A stretch of 14,862 nucleotides of DNA, taken from contig BNUU01000040.1 of assembly GCA_025997595.1 (NCBI GenBank), forward strand, positions 1 through 14,862, in the 5' to 3' direction. This document shows positions 14,469 to 14,862 of this stretch, piece by piece. Below the pieces are notes generated by a model, which did no database searches, had not been told where the DNA came from, and saw only the letters and a program-made list of their open reading frames with translations. Source of the DNA: Spirochaetia bacterium (GTDB lineage Bacteria > Spirochaetota > Spirochaetia > Treponematales > Breznakiellaceae). Both the position numbers and the translations under genes were made by a program. Positions within the stretch are counted from its first letter, which is position 1, and each line of letters begins with the position of its first letter.

Positions 14469-14485
14469 CACGATGGCGTAGCCAT
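14459..14485. other. Fusion joint between UlaG-like and YcsG-like coding sequences
   Basis: To the right, the minus-strand UlaG frame is family-like up to the HxHxDH motif and Met150 (14483-14485). To the left, the YcsG frame is family-like from about VRTAPPYAE (from about 14465 down). Between them lie only about 20-25 bases, which contain short inverted repeats CCATC-AC-GATGG (14465-14476) and ATGGC-GTA-GCCAT (14473-14485). No insertion sequence or att-like gene context is visible. The joint is seen directly; whether it arose in the cell, in DNA amplification or in assembly is not known. Confidence 0.75.
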
Positions 14486-14862
14486 GTGGTCCGCATGGTG
14501 GTGGGTAATAAAAAGGGCGTCCACCCGTTTCAGATGCCAAATATCCACCACCTGGGGATTGATGCGAATCCAGTGAAGCCGGTCTGCGCCGGTACTTTTG
14601 CAGTCCCCGGAATTTTCGTATCGCGTAACCATGGACGGCCCGGCGTAATTATCAATTAGAAAAATTTCATCCTGAACTTTCATACCCCAGGACGGACCGC
14701 CGAACCACCAGAGTGCGGTCTTGTTCGGAGGAACTACAGTATGCTCCATTTGATAATTGATATATTGGCCCCAGGGGGGGAAACATTCCTCGATCCAGGT
14801 TTCATAGCTAATATCCCGGTTGGAAAGCATATACGAGGCTTCCAGAATACCCCATTCATCCC
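14468..14862 (-). CDS. UlaG-like MBL-fold lactonase, central part, truncated after the HxHxDH motif
   Basis: This continues the gene that starts at 197. Merged over the 127-base ends it encodes 154 residues against about 350 in E. coli UlaG. Residues 68-100 (VPPNKTALWWFGG and onward) match UlaG VAPGTFAMWWLG. The metal-binding signature THHHADH is at 143-149, giving His144, His146, Asp148 and His149. The frame then ends at ATPS and TGA (14470-14468), where the DNA switches to YcsG-like sequence. All later metal ligands and the substrate pocket are missing, so this product cannot be an active lactonase. The missing 3' half presumably exists elsewhere in the genome. The family call is strong; the cause of the truncation is not known. 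Confidence 0.85.
   Translation of the reverse strand, partial: DEWGILEASYMLSNRDISYETWIEECFPPWGQYINYQMEHTVVPPNKTALWWFGGPSWGMKVQDEIFLIDNYAGPSMVTRYENSGDCKSTGADRLHWIRINPQVVDIWHLKRVDALFITHHHADHMATPS
14736..14862. repeat. Terminal direct repeat, right copy (contig end overlap)
   Basis: Exact copy of the first 127 bases of the window. Merging the two copies gives a circle of 14735 bp and restores one continuous UlaG-like reading frame from 197 down to 14468. The length 127 equals a common largest k-mer in short-read assemblers, so this is probably the assembler's mark of a closed path in the graph. Confidence 0.93.

Noticed and set aside
13749..14540. Longer start for the YcsG-like gene at 14540
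   Set aside because: The extra residues come from the UlaG-like coding region read in another frame and contain a proline/glycine-rich stretch with no transporter character.
1..14862. The 127-base terminal repeats as long terminal repeats, phage direct terminal repeats or transposon ends
   Set aside because: They lie inside a protein-coding gene, stop exactly at the contig boundaries and there are no phage or transposition genes.
1..14862. CRISPR array, tRNA, rRNA, plasmid origin or partition genes
   Set aside because: No regularly spaced repeats, no recognisable tRNA or rRNA sequence, no iterons and no Rep- or Par-like protein were seen on either strand.

Overview
The window looks like one complete contig from an anaerobic bacterium. 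It is GC-rich apart from one AT-rich regulatory gap. The organism is probably a spirochaete of the Treponema kind: the carbohydrate ABC importer has no ATPase of its own, the nucleoside kinase has a threonyl-tRNA-synthetase-like N-terminus, and genes are packed tightly. That assignment is inference at modest confidence. The first 127 bases recur exactly as the last 127. This is the signature of a sequence that closes into a circle of 14735 bp when assembled with a 127-base k-mer. No replication, integration, transposase, phage, CRISPR, tRNA or rRNA gene is visible.

Layout. (1) Minus strand, 5713 down to 1 and continuing into the right end: a sugar or sugar-acid uptake and catabolism operon. 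Its order is substrate-binding lipoprotein, two permeases, TIM-barrel isomerase/epimerase, zinc alcohol dehydrogenase, small cupin, and the first 149 or so residues of a UlaG-like metallo-beta-lactamase-fold lactonase. (2) 5714-5901: a divergent promoter region with a perfect 15-bp inverted repeat whose arms overlap both predicted -35 boxes. (3) Plus strand 5902-10421: a GntR/FCD regulator, then a tight NAD-salvage set (nicotinamidase pncA, nicotinate phosphoribosyltransferase pncB) and a uridine-kinase-like nucleoside kinase. (4) Minus strand 14468 down to 10418: the 3' part of a YcsG-like (NRAMP-related) transporter, pxpB, pxpC (5-oxoprolinase subunits), a DUF1445/D-glutamate cyclase family gene and a biotin-protein ligase.

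The most striking point is near 14459-14485. There the UlaG-like gene stops just after its metal-binding HxHxDH motif and the coding sequence passes directly into the middle of the YcsG-like gene, on the same strand. On the circle, a segment running from inside one gene to inside another has had its ends joined. This fits an excised circle, the novel joint of a tandem duplication, or an amplification or assembly chimera. If real, the joint would place pxpB-pxpC-ycsI-birA downstream of the GntR-controlled sugar promoter.

How the genes work together. The sugar operon is probably controlled by the divergent GntR protein. That regulator is itself transcribed with the nicotinamide/nicotinate salvage genes, so substrate sensing may be tied to supply of the NAD(P) the dehydrogenase uses. 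The 5-oxoproline block (PxpBC plus a D-glutamate cyclase homologue) would handle cyclised glutamate, but its partner pxpA is not in the window. No stretch over 300 bases lacks a gene; the longest gap is the 188-base divergent promoter region.
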